From the NCBI GenBank assembly GCA_918026815.1, contig CAKJVC010000008.1, positions 124,001 through 188,000 of the forward strand: a stretch of 64,000 nucleotides of DNA, given 5' to 3'. Position numbers and translations under genes: made by a program. Of the stretch, positions 21,960 to 34,382 are shown piece after piece (the stretch's first letter is position 1; every line of letters begins with the position of its first letter). A model generated the notes under the pieces. It was not told the DNA's origin and did no database searches. It was given only the letters and a program-made list of their open reading frames with translations. Source of the DNA: Chalara sp. BL73 (lineage: Eukaryota > Ascomycota > Leotiomycetes > Helotiales).

Positions 21960-23726
21960 TTATAACGTGAAATCGAAAGCCTTGAATGCCGCCTTGAATG
22001 CCTCTATATCTTTTGTCTCTTCCTCTACTGTCTGGGAACAGTCTCTCCATTGAATTCGCTTTTCGAGACCCAGTAACTTTGCTAAAGCTGTGCGTCCAAA
22101 CTGAAGATTGAATCTGATACTGTCATCAAATTGCATAGTAAGACACTTTGTGCTTCCCTCAGCCTCGTCCTCACTTGGAGGTGTCCAGATCCATACGCGG
22201 AAGAAATCCCCATCACCTTGGCCAATTCCAGGATCTCGTGCTTCAAACTTAGGGTAATTGTGATTTTCAGCCTCAACGCGGAAAGCAGCCTCAACCAGGC
22301 CTTTCCTAATCTGATCCCCAGGCATTGGGAGAAACTGCCAATGGGTATGGACACCACGGCCAAGACTAATCTCATATGTGACAGCGCCAAGCCTGTTATT
22401 GCTGAGATCGGCAACCATGCTTTGCAAAGCAGCCTTGAAATTGTTCATCTCGGCGAAAGATTTGGCTCTGTCGTCCTCTGGAATTTGTGCGATAGTAGGA
22501 GAATGCGTCAAAGGAATGATAAGTGCATGAGCAGGAAAGTTGATTCCCACTCCAGCATTTGTGGTTGAAGTAGTCAATGGACCTTTGGCAATTGTGAGGT
22601 ACGCATCTTCGCCGATCGACGATATCAGGTGAGTTGCAAGCGTAGGATTAGAGAGACAGAAGAAGCATTGATCGGGCCCCGGCGGGGGCTGGCGTCGTTG
22701 ACGCTTTCCGCCTCTGTGGCGATGACCTCCATCACCATTTGAGTATCTAGAATATGGATCACTGTCCAGAGGTTGACGCTTGGCACCTCTAGGTCCAGTA
22801 GGGGTAAATGGAGAAGCCGTTGTGCCTAATGGCAATTCCGCCAATGGATCAGCCGAAGGCTGAAGATTGAACGCATAAATCGACTTTTGCTTAGCTGTAT
22901 TACCATATGTAGCGATAGAGATAAATCTTGTAAGGAGTTTTGCATCAGGAGCATCAGCAGCGGGTGGGTGGAAGAATGGTTCTCTTTCGTAGAAGAAGTC
23001 TGAAGAGGAGAAGTGGTATCGAGGCTTGAGAGCGGTACAAAGGTCCGCTATATAATCATGACCAGTCGGATCAACCACCCCATCTGGAAGCTCAATTTTG
23101 GAACCCTTTCGAATTGATACAGGCCACTCCGTAGTCAGAAGAATATCAGCGTTGTGAGCGCCGCGAAGAGCCTTTGCATCGCCTAATGTATGAAACGGAA
23201 GGTATTGTTCCTTGGACGTACCCCCGATGACATTTGGATCGAGCTTGCCCCCTAGCGTAACGATTTTCACGCCCTCTGATGTCTTAGTCGTATTTCGTTT
23301 TCCGAGAAAGTGAAGATTTTCGCATATCTGAGAAAATATCAATAGAAGTCCTTGCGATTGCGTATTCTAGATACAGTAGAAATCGGATTTATACCTCTTC
23401 ATCATTCTCAATCTTCTCAATTATCGATTTTGGTAGAGGTTTCGAGGCAACAGTGAAATATGTAGGTAGTGGTACGGAAATTTTGCCAGCGAGCAGCCTT
23501 GCAACGACCTCATCTTCCTCTGAGAAAAGGTTTCCAGTGATTAGGGCTAGAGAGAAGGATTGCTTATTGTGGAGAGCTGATAATTTGGTGAAAACCGATT
23601 GCAACTGCCCATTAACGTGGCCGACAACCACACTATTTCACGTTAGTTGACGGTCTAATATTGTAGCATAGTAAAGGTGAGTGCATAGTCATACATAGGG
23701 ATAGCTACTCACATTTTTGCCGCCAT
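21960..23726 (-). CDS. DRN1: CwfJ-domain protein, Drn1/CWF19L1-like, three exons, 539 aa
   Basis: Exons are 23726-23713, 23632-23395 and 23327-21960; junctions keep frame (GTGAGT and GTATAA donors, TCAG and ATAG acceptors). The first exon is only 14 nt and gives MAAKIVVVGHVNGQ, the usual start of the metallophosphatase-like N-terminal domain. The middle is a basic, disordered linker (GGHRHRGGKRQRRQPPP). The C-terminal CwfJ region has the DQCFFC cysteines at about residue 303, a HIT-like GVHTHWQFLP at about 408, and the second CwfJ domain ending in WRDC. Family members act with the lariat debranching enzyme Dbr1 and late spliceosomes, so a nuclear role in intron turnover is inferred. It is divergent from UTP20, with 293 bp between start codons. 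Confidence 0.9.
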
Positions 23727-24019
23727 TTTTGAGCGAGTTCAGGCTTAATTGAGTAAAAGTTCAACATCCATAGGTGCAGTTAGAAGTGAAAAGATGTGGT
23801 TGTTGATGTGGAGTGGATGGGCTGTCGCCTCGGTCACGACTTGAGCTGTAGCTTTTTTTGCGGGGCGCCAATGCCTGCGCTAAGCCTTATCGCCGATAAC
23901 GATAAGGGTTTTTTCCTTCGTAAAACAAAATTCATTGCCCCAGAGGAAGAAGGCTCCTAGGGAACATCCCGAATTAAAACATAAAAACCTCGACTTTCGA
24001 GGGTTTCGAATGTATCGCT
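23727..24019. promoter_or_regulatory. Shared divergent promoter of the CwfJ gene and UTP20, with clustered GATA sites
   Basis: Only 293 bp separate the two start codons. At 23885-23907 an 8-bp inverted repeat (CCTTATCG ... CGATAAGG) surrounds a further CGATAA, giving three GATA-type sites within 23 bp. GATA factors are known regulators in fungi; that this cluster is used is inference. Confidence 0.5.
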
Positions 24020-27000
24020 ATGCCCGACAAATCAGGGAGGATCGTGAAGTCGAGAAAGGTCAAAACGGGAACTGACCATCAGAAGAATCATCGCTGGGAA
24101 TCCTTTACATCGAAAGTATCGAAACTCAATTCTCTGGCGCCGATTCGAAAAGTTCGTCGCCATGATATCGATGAAGAAGACTTCTCGACAACCACTTCAT
24201 ATCTAAGAACTAGCCTAGAAAAATGGCAAGAGCTCAATACCTCCCAGGATTTCCTTACGCTCAACCACGAACTTCTTTCGCTCTGCGACAGTTTACCGCA
24301 AATCCTTCACTTCGAGGATAAGATTATGGGTATTCTAGTACGATATATCGAAAATTATATCTCAGAACAAGAAAAAAGTGCTCTGGAAACCGTGCTGGAT
24401 CTTGTAACAGAGTTCGCGCATGATCTGGGAGCGCGATTCGAAAAACATTATGCGCGTACTTTACAACTTGTCACAGCTGTGGCAGTGATGCCTGGGGATG
24501 TCGAGGCCATTGAGTGGAGCTTTACCTGCTTAGCATTTCTGTTCAAGTACTTGTCGAAACTGCTGGTTCCGGATCTTCGCCCAACCTACGACTTAATGGC
24601 GCCTCTTCTCGGAAAGCAGCGTCAGCAGCCTCATATCGCAAGATTCGCGGCAGAAGCCATGAGTTTTCTTATCAAGAAAGCTGCAGCCCCAGGCACTCGA
24701 GAAAGTGCACTTCCTCTTATAGTTGGCCATGCTAAAAAGGATTTACAAAGTAGCTGGGGCTCTCGGCAATATGGACTCTACTACCACGGCATAATGACCA
24801 TGTTTGCTGAAGGAATGAAAGGAAATGGGTTGAATGTGCATACTACCGGGACAGCTGTATTTCGAGAATTGTTCATGGCGCTAAATGAGGAAGATCTGTC
24901 ATCAGAAACACCTTCACCATGGGCAAATGTGATCTGTGGTGTACTAACTAGCATCATTCACCATACCTGTTCTAACACATTCAAAGATATCCTTAATATG
25001 TTGTTAGAGTTGACGAGTTCTTCACGAGACATGTTTGTGGCACAAAAATCTGTTCACGACTTCCGGCGGCTTCTTTTATGTACACGGATGACGGGGATTG
25101 TTGCTGGCGTACGGCAGGGCTCAAGAATCGATAACTGGCAAAGTTATCTTGAAAGCATAGTGCAAATTTTGCAATCCATTTCGAAAGAAGCTGATGTTGT
25201 CTCAAATTATGAGCCTATCGTGGACCTCTGGCAATGGTTGGTTCTGAGCGTCGGCATTATTATACAATATGCTCCGATGGAAGCAATAATCCCATTCGGT
25301 TCCAAATTTATGGAGTTTCTCACTAAGGAACCCTTGGAAAAGTATTTTCTCACTTTCTGCTCATACCTTTCGGAATCAGAACCCGCAAGGTTTAGTAGTA
25401 TTGTTAGGCCATATTTCCAGAAGTAAGTCGCCATACATCAATCATCCCCGCTGTGACTAACTAGTCGAAATAGATTTGTTGTAGCACATTGGTCTGATTC
25501 GAACAATGGAGATACTCTCTGCGTTCTTCTGCCAAAGATGGCTTCTTCTGGAGTCCTTCCAGAGAATAACGGAAAGCCTGACTTCAATCTTCCCCAGTCC
25601 TGGCAGGCACAAATTGTGAGCAAGTTTGAAGGACTTGAGGTTAAACCATTCCCGGAGCAAGTATCGGCAGCTTTGTATGATCCAGATCCCAAGAAGTGGG
25701 TAGATCGGTGCCTACCAAAATACAACGGCCTCCTAGATGTCTTACAATGTACATCAGTACGCCCATCAACTAACGCGAGAATAGCAGAAATCCTTCTGCG
25801 TAAACTGAAACTTGCACTCCGGCCCGAATTCTCCGCTGCCCCTGAGGAGGCGCATTTCATTGTAGGGCGAGGGTTTTCTGCAATACTAAGGATGATCAGT
25901 GGCACAGGCCAGATCGAGAAATCGCTGGAGCCTTTGCTTTATGCAAAGGTACCGGACTATGGGCAGCTACCTGACTTTCTTCAGGCATTGTTAGTGTACG
26001 AAAAAGGGCTTTCAGAGCCTCGAACATCTATAACGGCAACACCCAAAACTGATTTGGCCGCCGAATTGGATTCTGTAGTGTCAACACTTGTTGCAAACTT
26101 ATCGACTGAGTCGAAACATCTCCGTCTGCTCTCTTTACGGCTCTTGGAGCACTTCTACAATATGAAACATGGCTCATCGTCTGAAGCACTATCTCTAATG
26201 ATCCGAGTAGAAGAAACACCGCTAAATCTCGAAAGCTCTCGAGTCGCTTCTATGTGTATTCGGAAGTTGGCCCTTTTGTATGGTGGGGTGGGGGAAAGTT
26301 CATGGATTAAGAGCGCCATCCCCTCATTCTGCTTTGGCATGTTCACAGTTAAATTCGCTCAAATTTGGGAGGATGCTAGTGCTACACTCAAGCAGATTTC
26401 ACAATCTTCGGAAGGCGAAAATTTAGTAGCAAAACTTGCGTTTAGCTGGCTCGAGTCGCCCTCATGGAAGGGACCATCCCAGCACATAGATGAGCCCTCA
26501 ACTTTAGGACTAACAGATTTCGAATGCTCCAACCTCATGAGGCTTCATCAACTTGCCAGTGATTCTGCATCTCGCATCAGAAAGTCAAGGGATATCATGC
26601 TTGAAAATTTTGCTGTGGCTCAGCAATTGGTCGATCCATTGCCCTCCTCCGCGAGATCTCATGCTCTCCGGGTTCTTACTGCGGCGCCTAGTCTTGCAGA
26701 AAGACGTTCAAAGAGATTCGTCCCTATGTTCTTGTCTTGGGCAGATAGGTACAGCGATATTGAAAAGCCTGGCGAGGGCAGTGATGAACAACAGTCCGGA
26801 AATTTAATTGGCGACTGGAGTAGAAAAGATCAGAAATCACAATTGGCTTTAATGAGCCTTTTCGCGAACTCACGATCCTTGTACAAGGCAGATGAAGTCT
26901 ACAGGGCTTTACTTCACCTGCTTGAAAATGGTGATCTTGAGACGCAAAAATCTGCGCTTAAAGCAATTTTCACATGGAAGAACCCTAGCATCAAACCATA

Positions 27001-30000
27001 TGAGGAAAATCTACTTAATTTGCTTGATGAAGCTAGATTCAAGGATGAGATCTCTGTTCTGCTTCAGCATCAAACTGGTGAAATTGCTACTTTACAGAGT
27101 CAAACCCTGGTGCAGGCAGAGCACCGAAGAGAGCTCAATTCTGTCTTGCTTCGGTTGTTATACGGCCGTTCTGTCTCTCGCCGCGGCGTTGCAAGTGGTA
27201 GACAAGGCCCAGAAACAAGAAGATTGGCTATTCTGCGAAATCTTGGACTTGTGGAATTTGGACAGTTTTTAGACATTGCACTAGGTCCTCTAAAGGGTAA
27301 TAAGCTCTTTATCGACAATCAACTTCAAGAATCATCTCTTAATAGCCAGATTCTAAGCGTTGAGAAACAAATAGGTCTGACTAACATGATCGAGGCTATC
27401 TTAAAGGAGCTGGGTACCAATGTTGAGTCTTTCACCGAGATGATAACCGATGCTGTTCTATATTGTCTGATAAATTCATGCCGAATAATAAAAAAAGAAA
27501 GCAGTGATGGCAGCGATGATAGCAGCGAGACAAACGAAGCTTTGCCAACACCAGAGCAAAGCAAACTTACCAAATTTAAAGCTGTTCGCCAGGCCGGATT
27601 GAAATGCCTGAACCTGTTATTTGTCAATTCTAGTGATGGCTTTGATTGGACGCCATACATTGGTGCAATCATTCAAAATGTTGTTCTTCCCAGACTTGAC
27701 AACCTACCTATAGAGTCAGCTGAAGGGGTCTCCGGTATTTTACGATTATTCTACACGTGGTCGGCATCTTTGCGGATGTCATTGTTTTTCAACCACAACA
27801 AGCTGATCTTGCCTAAGATCGCAGAATGTCTTGTGGTATCTAAATCTAAGGATGAAGTCAAGTTATTCGTACTCACTATCATTCGCAATTTGGCAAAGAT
27901 TGCCAGTGACCAGTTGGGTCTCCACATGAGAAACACCATTCTCAATCCAAATATAGATCATTTCTTGACACAAATTGGAGCGGTATTGCGAAACAAAGCT
28001 GATATTTCCAAAAGCCTTCTCGAGAATTGCGTCGAAACTGTGTCGGACTTGGCTCCACTCGTCACGAACTCGACACAAGCCCATAGCTTGGTCGACGTGT
28101 CTATCTTTTTACTTGACCAGCCGTCCAAGAGGGTCAGTCCAAAAACAAAAAGTGGACTTCTTCGAATACTTGAGCACTTTGTCCCACTTTACGATTTACA
28201 AAATGATGAGGCATTGAAAGATACACTATACACAACAATCACGCGTCTATTTGGCTTCTTCACAGACAGAGCTAGTCGAGAAGTCCTGTCTAGAGTCTTG
28301 GTGGTCTATTCTAGCAAAGATCCCGTAATCAATGAAGTTGCTGAGTTGTGCATCGCTCTCAACTCATTTGGAGAAGGATCCAAGGCTCGTTTAGGGGAGG
28401 GAGGTAACAATGAGCCGGATTGGAACCGACGAATAAAGGCTTTCGAGCATATACAAGCACCGCGCGAGGTCCCCTTCACGGCCCGTCAATGGACACCACT
28501 CCTCTACAATATGCTTTTCTATATCAGAGATGAGGAATACCACTCAGTTCTATCCATAAACTCATCTGAATCTATTCGCCATTTCATTAACTCATCTGCG
28601 GTGAGTGAGTTGGAAGATGAACAGACTGCGCTTAGAGCCATGCTATCGGCTATCCTCATTCCAGCTTTACTTAAAGGAGCTCGAGAACAATCCGAACATG
28701 TTCGAGGCGAATTTGTCAGAGTTATGGGACATCTTGTGAAGACTTACCCTGCCTGGTCCGAAGTCAATGATATGCACTCTCTGCTGGCCGGCGAAGATGA
28801 GTTGGAGGCGTCATTTTTCAACAATATTTTAACTGTGGGCAAAGGTAGGCAGTCAAGCGCTTTGGCCCAACTTTCCTCTGCTGCGGAAAGGGGTGAGCTC
28901 AATAGCAAAAACGTCAGCCATTTCTTCATCCCGTTGGTTGAGCATTTTATACTTGATAGGCAAGAAGGTAGCGATGGTCACAATCTAGCCGCGGAAGCAA
29001 CTTTGGTCCTGGGAGTCCTAGCAAAGTCCTTAGAATGGCCACAATATCGTGCAATGCTTAGACGTTTTATTGGGTACATCGAAGAGAAACCGGAGCTCAC
29101 TAGACAAATCATCAAGCTGCTTGCAAAGGTCACAGATGCCCTCAGCTCCGCTGCGCGAGAAGCGTCACCTGTCCATATTGATGCTGCCCCAAAAAAGAGA
29201 TGCGAATTGTCGAGGACCATGCCAAAAGGCTTAAAGCTTGCGGGTGACATCACCAATGGTATTCTTCCAAAGCTCACAAGCTACCTTCACGATAAGGATG
29301 AGTCCACAGTGAGTCTGCGAGTTCCTGTCGCCGTCATAATTGTTCGACTTTTGAAGCTTCTACCTCAAGAACAGCTCAATGAACTACTCCCCCCAGTTCT
29401 GACGGATATCTGCCACATTTTACGTAGTAAGGCACAAGAGGCGCGAGACATGGCACGAGATACTTTGACGAAAATCTGTGTTTTGCTTGGTCCATCTTGC
29501 TTTGGATTCGTTCTAAAGGAATTACGAAGTGCTCTGGCACGCGGCTCTCAGCTACACATTCTGTCATACACGATGCATACTATCCTCGTTGCTTGCACTC
29601 CAGAGTACTCCCCAGGAGATCTTGATTATTGTCTACCATCAATAGTAGCAATTATCATGGACGATATATTTGGGGCAACAGGTCAAGAGAAAGATGCAGA
29701 AGAATATCACAGCAAGATGAAGGAAGTCAAAAGTAGCAAGAGTCAGGATTCCATGGAGTTGATAGCCAAGACGGCCACTTTGAGTCGATTGGCAGTGCTT
29801 GTCAAGCCGATCCAAGCATTACTGAATGAGAAACTCAACCTGAAGATGGTGCGAAAAATCGACGAACTCCTCAACCGAATAAGCACAGGACTTCTTATGA
29901 ATTCGGCTGCGTCAAGCCGCGACAGCCTAGTATTCTGCTATGAGGTCATCAAAGATTTCTATGATAGCAAGACACCAGAAGCCAAGGTCAAGATTAGCTA

Positions 30001-32117
30001 TAAGTTGAGGAAATATCTCATTCAACCTGGCGCGAAAAAAACCGATCGCGGGACAACAACAGTTTACACATACAAGTTGGTACGATTTGCATTTGACGTC
30101 CTTCGTGTCGTCTTGAAAAAGCACGAACAACTTCAGACTATCACCAATCTGACAGGATTTGTTCCGATACTGGAGGATGCTATAGCTGAAGGCGAGGAAG
30201 AGGTCAAGACGTCGACGTTTCGACTGCTTACTACTATCATTAAAAGGATAAGGCTAAAGTCAGATGACAATGGCACGAGCGTGTATAGTCGCGGTGTAAG
30301 CGAAGCAATAAGAAGCATCAAAGGATCCTCATCTACCACCTCTGAGATTTCCCAATCAGCTTTGAAGCTAATCTCTGTGGTCCTTCGCGAACAACTACAG
30401 ATTCCCGTTAAAGACAAGGCGATTGATGATATTCTCATCATACTGAAGGAGGATATGACTGAACCAGAGCGCCGCCATGTGACATTCAACTTCTTGCGAG
30501 CGGTACTCGACTCTAAAGTGCAGACGGCTGTGGTATATGATACACTTGACTATATTGGTACAGTCATGGTCACGAACGCGGATAACGATACACGCAAGCT
30601 CGCCCGAGGCGCCTATCTCCAATTTCTTCGTGACTATCCCCAGCATAAAAGGCGCTGGGAGAAGCAACTCAACTTCATCATCGACAATCTGAATTATAAA
30701 GGCGAAGGAGGCAGACTCTCAATTCTTGAGGTTATATTGCTGCTGCTTACAAAGTCTTCCGGGGATGAATATGTACAAGAGATCTCGACCAAGTGCTTCC
30801 GGCCACTTATCCTTGTGTACAACAATGATGAGAGTGAGAAATGCAAGCGGGTAGCTGCTGAAATTATTAAAGAGGTCTTCAAAAGAGCCGACGAAGAACA
30901 CTTGTCTAGTCATCTCGCATACATTCGGTCATGGGTCAGGATCTCAGAGGAGCCTTCCGAGCTTGATCTCTATCGACGTGGCTTAGCTCTCAACATCTAT
31001 GGATTCTACTACGAATGTCAAGGTGATGATGATGGGGGAATGGCAAGAGATAAAAACGATCTTCCCATGCTTCTCAATTCCATAACGGAAATTCTGGAGT
31101 CGGTTGAATCTCCTGAATTGCGATGGAACCAGCTCTTTGCTGCGTTGGAGCTGGCAAATGTGATTGTGTTAAATTTCCCAGAACTTGCCATATCTTCTTC
31201 CACCAAATTCTGGTTCTTTGTGCCACAATCCCTCTCGCATCCTCATGCGATGGTAAAGCTCTCAGCTGCTAAACTTCTTGGAAGCTACAGCGCAGACTTC
31301 GCTCGCGCAAATCAAACTGGCATCTATGACTTGCCACTTGAGGGCTCGAATGGATTGAAATTGACTGGTAACATGGTTAATGATTTAATTCGCAGATTCG
31401 CCAATGTATTAAACACACCTGAACTTCCAGAAGAGCTCGCACAACAAACCTACAAGAACCTTGTGTTTTTAGGTCTCGTATCTGGAGCAAGCAATCTCAT
31501 TTTCAAAGGCCCCGAGTTAGAGGAAAGCGGCGATGAAGAGGAAGCTGACTTGCACGAAAAGCGCAGCTCGTTGCAATATTTGTTTAGCCGATTAGGCTAT
31601 ATCCTCCGCAAAGAGACATTTCCAGCCCGAGCCCCAACATTAGTTCCGAAAATCTCTGCCCTTACACTCTTAGAAACCTTAACTTTGAGATTGGACACCA
31701 AGATCCTTCTCCCATGTATTCGTACCATCCTCTTACCATTGCACAACTTGACAGACCCTTCGATTCCCGTGCCATATTCGATCGATGAGCTGTTTAAAAC
31801 AAATTATGAGGCATTGAGGCAGACAGCAGAGGGATTGATGGAGAGTTTGAAGCAGAAGATTGGGACGAAAAATTACTCTGAGGCGACGCTGGAGGTGAGA
31901 AAAAGCGTCGCGGCGAGGCGGAACCAGAGAAGTAGCAAGAGGAAGATTGAGGTATGTTTCATATTTGATTCTTGGACCAATTCAACGCTAACCATTGTTG
32001 CAGGCTATCAGCATGCCGGAACGACATGGCCTACAAAAGAAGAAAAAAGTCGAGCGGAAAAAGGAACGGCGCAAGGAAAAGGGACAGGAGCATAGCATGC
32101 GGCGCAAGGAGTATTGA
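24020..32117 (+). CDS. UTP20: U3 snoRNP / small-subunit processome protein Utp20, three exons, 2664 aa
   Basis: Exons are 24020-25422, 25474-31951 and 32004-32117. The introns are 51 nt and 52 nt, with frame kept at each. The protein is a very large all-helical repeat protein, of the length expected for Utp20/DRIM (about 2500-2700). It opens with a basic segment (KSRKVKTGTDHQKNHRWESF) and ends, after the last intron, with a strongly basic nucleolar-type tail (QKKKKVERKKERRKEKGQ). Without splicing the last intron, the tail would be lost. Utp20 joins the 90S pre-ribosome in the nucleolus and is needed for 18S rRNA processing. The call rests on length, repeat character, N-terminal NSLAPIRKVRRHDIDEEDF and the central DRIM-like region. 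Confidence 0.93.
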
Positions 32118-33256
32118 AGTGCTTCAGTACGAAATATTAATGTACAACGAGTTGAGAACAACTCTTATTAGTCTCCCAGTTTACTCTTTGCTGCTTCGGT
32201 CCTTTTATCTCACGTGTCCTACTAGTTTTTCCCCAAGCCATGTGGGAATTACTAGCTGTTCAAACTCCTTAGTCTGATCCTTCTTTGATCTGTGAATCGC
32301 ACCCCGTATTCTTGGCAATGAAAGGAACTAATGTCATAAACGGAGCTCGGTAACGAAATTCTTGAAATCAGCATGCAAAACCTTAGCATACGAAAGGCTA
32401 TTGGAGAACTTAATACAACGTAAAGCTCTCGAGTTACTGGTGGCGGTGTATGTTGCTGTGGCTAATCTTGATGAAGATATCCATGTGCCGGCGGATATAT
32501 CCGACCGTACCAAAACCTCGTGTTCACAAGAGTAGTTCTTTCGCCTCGAACGTTGATTTAAGCAGGCAGGCTTCTATCCATATCACTCCCGCTCCTCTGC
32601 AAGACCGTTTAAAACCACTGATAAGACTATTTTCTTTCTAATTACCTACTTCGTCGTGTCTAGGGATGTAGAACAGGGCATAGCATATATTGGAATTATA
32701 GGGAAGTCTGTTTAGTTCAACGTTCGATCGCCTAATTAGCCATTTTAGTTGGACTTATCTTGATCTACACTCACGGAGCGGTGCAACTGTTGATAGGAAG
32801 GAAAAGACCATACTACACATGGAACTTGCTTCGCAGGTACAACGAATTAGTCGCTTTTAGAACCACACACTTTTGGAATGTATTTCATGCGTCTTGTCCA
32901 GGAGTGCATTTAAACAATGGCCTCAAGAACTAGAGGCTACATCGGCTCTCTATTGATCTCTGATGATTGTGGAGATAGCATCTAAGTACCCTGTTCTCGC
33001 GTATTGTACATCAAGGTCTCCTTTTATTGACACCCTCTCGTATTCCCAATTCCGTATATCATGACGCTAAATCCAGACCCCTTCCCCATCTGTGATACTG
33101 TACAAATGCCTGCCTCAGCTATATCTATCCAATACAGGCTCGGTTAACGATAGCAACTCCCTTTCCAATCTCGAGCGCCACAATAAACGCAACCTCGAAT
33201 ATCTAGGAGATCTGGCAGATTCCACCCAATTTAATACTTTCAGAACTGCAGGGTGC
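32118..33256. other. Convergent intergenic region between UTP20 and ZIM17
   Basis: About 1.1 kb holding the 3' ends of two convergent genes. A 64-codon plus frame at 32450-32641 has no motif. No RNA gene, transposon or repeat was recognised. Confidence 0.5.
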
Positions 33257-33918
33257 TTAGAATTGCGCAGGAGGTTTATCGGGTTTCGTGTGTCCCGGCA
33301 TCTTGGGCTTGTTCAATGGATCATCAGGCCCTCCCGTCACAACAGGTTTATCTTCCCAGAACTCAACATCTCCATCCTCGCTCAGGGTTCCCTTTTTCAC
33401 CAGTTGTCCCTTATCTTTCATGAAGTCTTCGACCGTCTGTCCTGTTTGCCCAAACATCTGTTTTCAATCAGCCATAATCTATCGAGTCTGCGGAATGGTA
33501 AACCTGCATTCAAATGGTCACTGATGACGTGCCGGTTCCTACACTCTGGACATGTTATGAGAACGCTCCCATAATGGTAACCTTGCTTCGTTATCCGGTG
33601 GGTGGACCGTGTACCGCATGGATCGCAGGTCAGTGAAATTTGGTATGATGGAGGCTCGGGCTTCGCTGGCCGTTCTGACTCTTCTCCGTGATCTGGGTAA
33701 TCTACGAGGGGCTTCGCAGACGCGTTTGGAGAGTCATTTGTGGGCTCATCCTGGAGGTGGCGGAAGGCACTAGAGAATGATCGAATTGAGAAAGCAGGTG
33801 GGAAGCTTTGTCTTGGGATGCCTTCTCGAATTGTCAAGCATCTGAGCGGCCGTGGCGCCTTTACGCTCAGTCGCGATAAGCTCCTTAGAGCCAGAAATGG
33901 TGTGCTTGTTGGAGGCAT
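33257..33918 (-). CDS. ZIM17: Mitochondrial zinc-finger chaperone Zim17/Hep1 (DNL type), 203 aa
   Basis: Exon 1 is 33918-33508 and exon 2 is 33457-33257. The first 55 residues are rich in Arg, Ser and Leu, lack acids until late and look like a mitochondrial targeting sequence (LRSLSRLSVKAPRPLR). The DNL zinc finger has Cys at 98, 101, 123 and 126 (CDPC and CPEC) with the conserved RNRHVISDHLN, continuing directly as MFGQTGQTVEDFM. Zim17 keeps mitochondrial Hsp70 soluble in the matrix and so supports import and Fe-S assembly. The 50-nt intron appears to use a GC donor (GCAGGT) with a GGCTGATTG branch and AACAG acceptor; the nearby GT donor would put exon 2 out of frame. Any alternative splice would lose the conserved C-terminal part. 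Confidence 0.9.
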
Positions 33919-34382
33919 GGTTGTGATAATACAGAGATTTTGGATGCTAGTGTGAAGTTGAAATCTTAAGGATCCTCCTCCATGCCAAGTCTTTCCGTTC
34001 CGATTCATATCCGCTCCGCACATCCAAAAAATGAGTCAAGCTGCCAAGATATTCACGGATTATAGTTTGACCGGATAAGAGAGCCGCCACCGCTGCATAT
34101 CCAAAGTCACGGATAGGTAGGGATCATTAAATCACAAAACTGAGCCTCCTGGCACCCCTCATCACTGTCTCCTCTCATATACCAATCCACACTCCAACAT
34201 CCACGACCACTCTTGGATCCTTTCAGTTAGTCTCCACCTCATCCCTCGCATCGATCTTCGCATTATAACAAGCTCCCTAGGAGAACTTTGGATTTCGCAG
34301 GAAGAGCACAGTCTAAAACGCGTCAACACTCCATTTACGCATCGTACCCCTAAATATTGGCTGCGAGTCCCAAGAAGAAACA
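33919..34382. promoter_or_regulatory. Divergent promoter region of ZIM17 and CUL3
   Basis: 464 bp separate the two start codons of these head-to-head genes. The stretch has C/T-rich runs typical of fungal leaders. No specific factor site is called. Confidence 0.5.
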
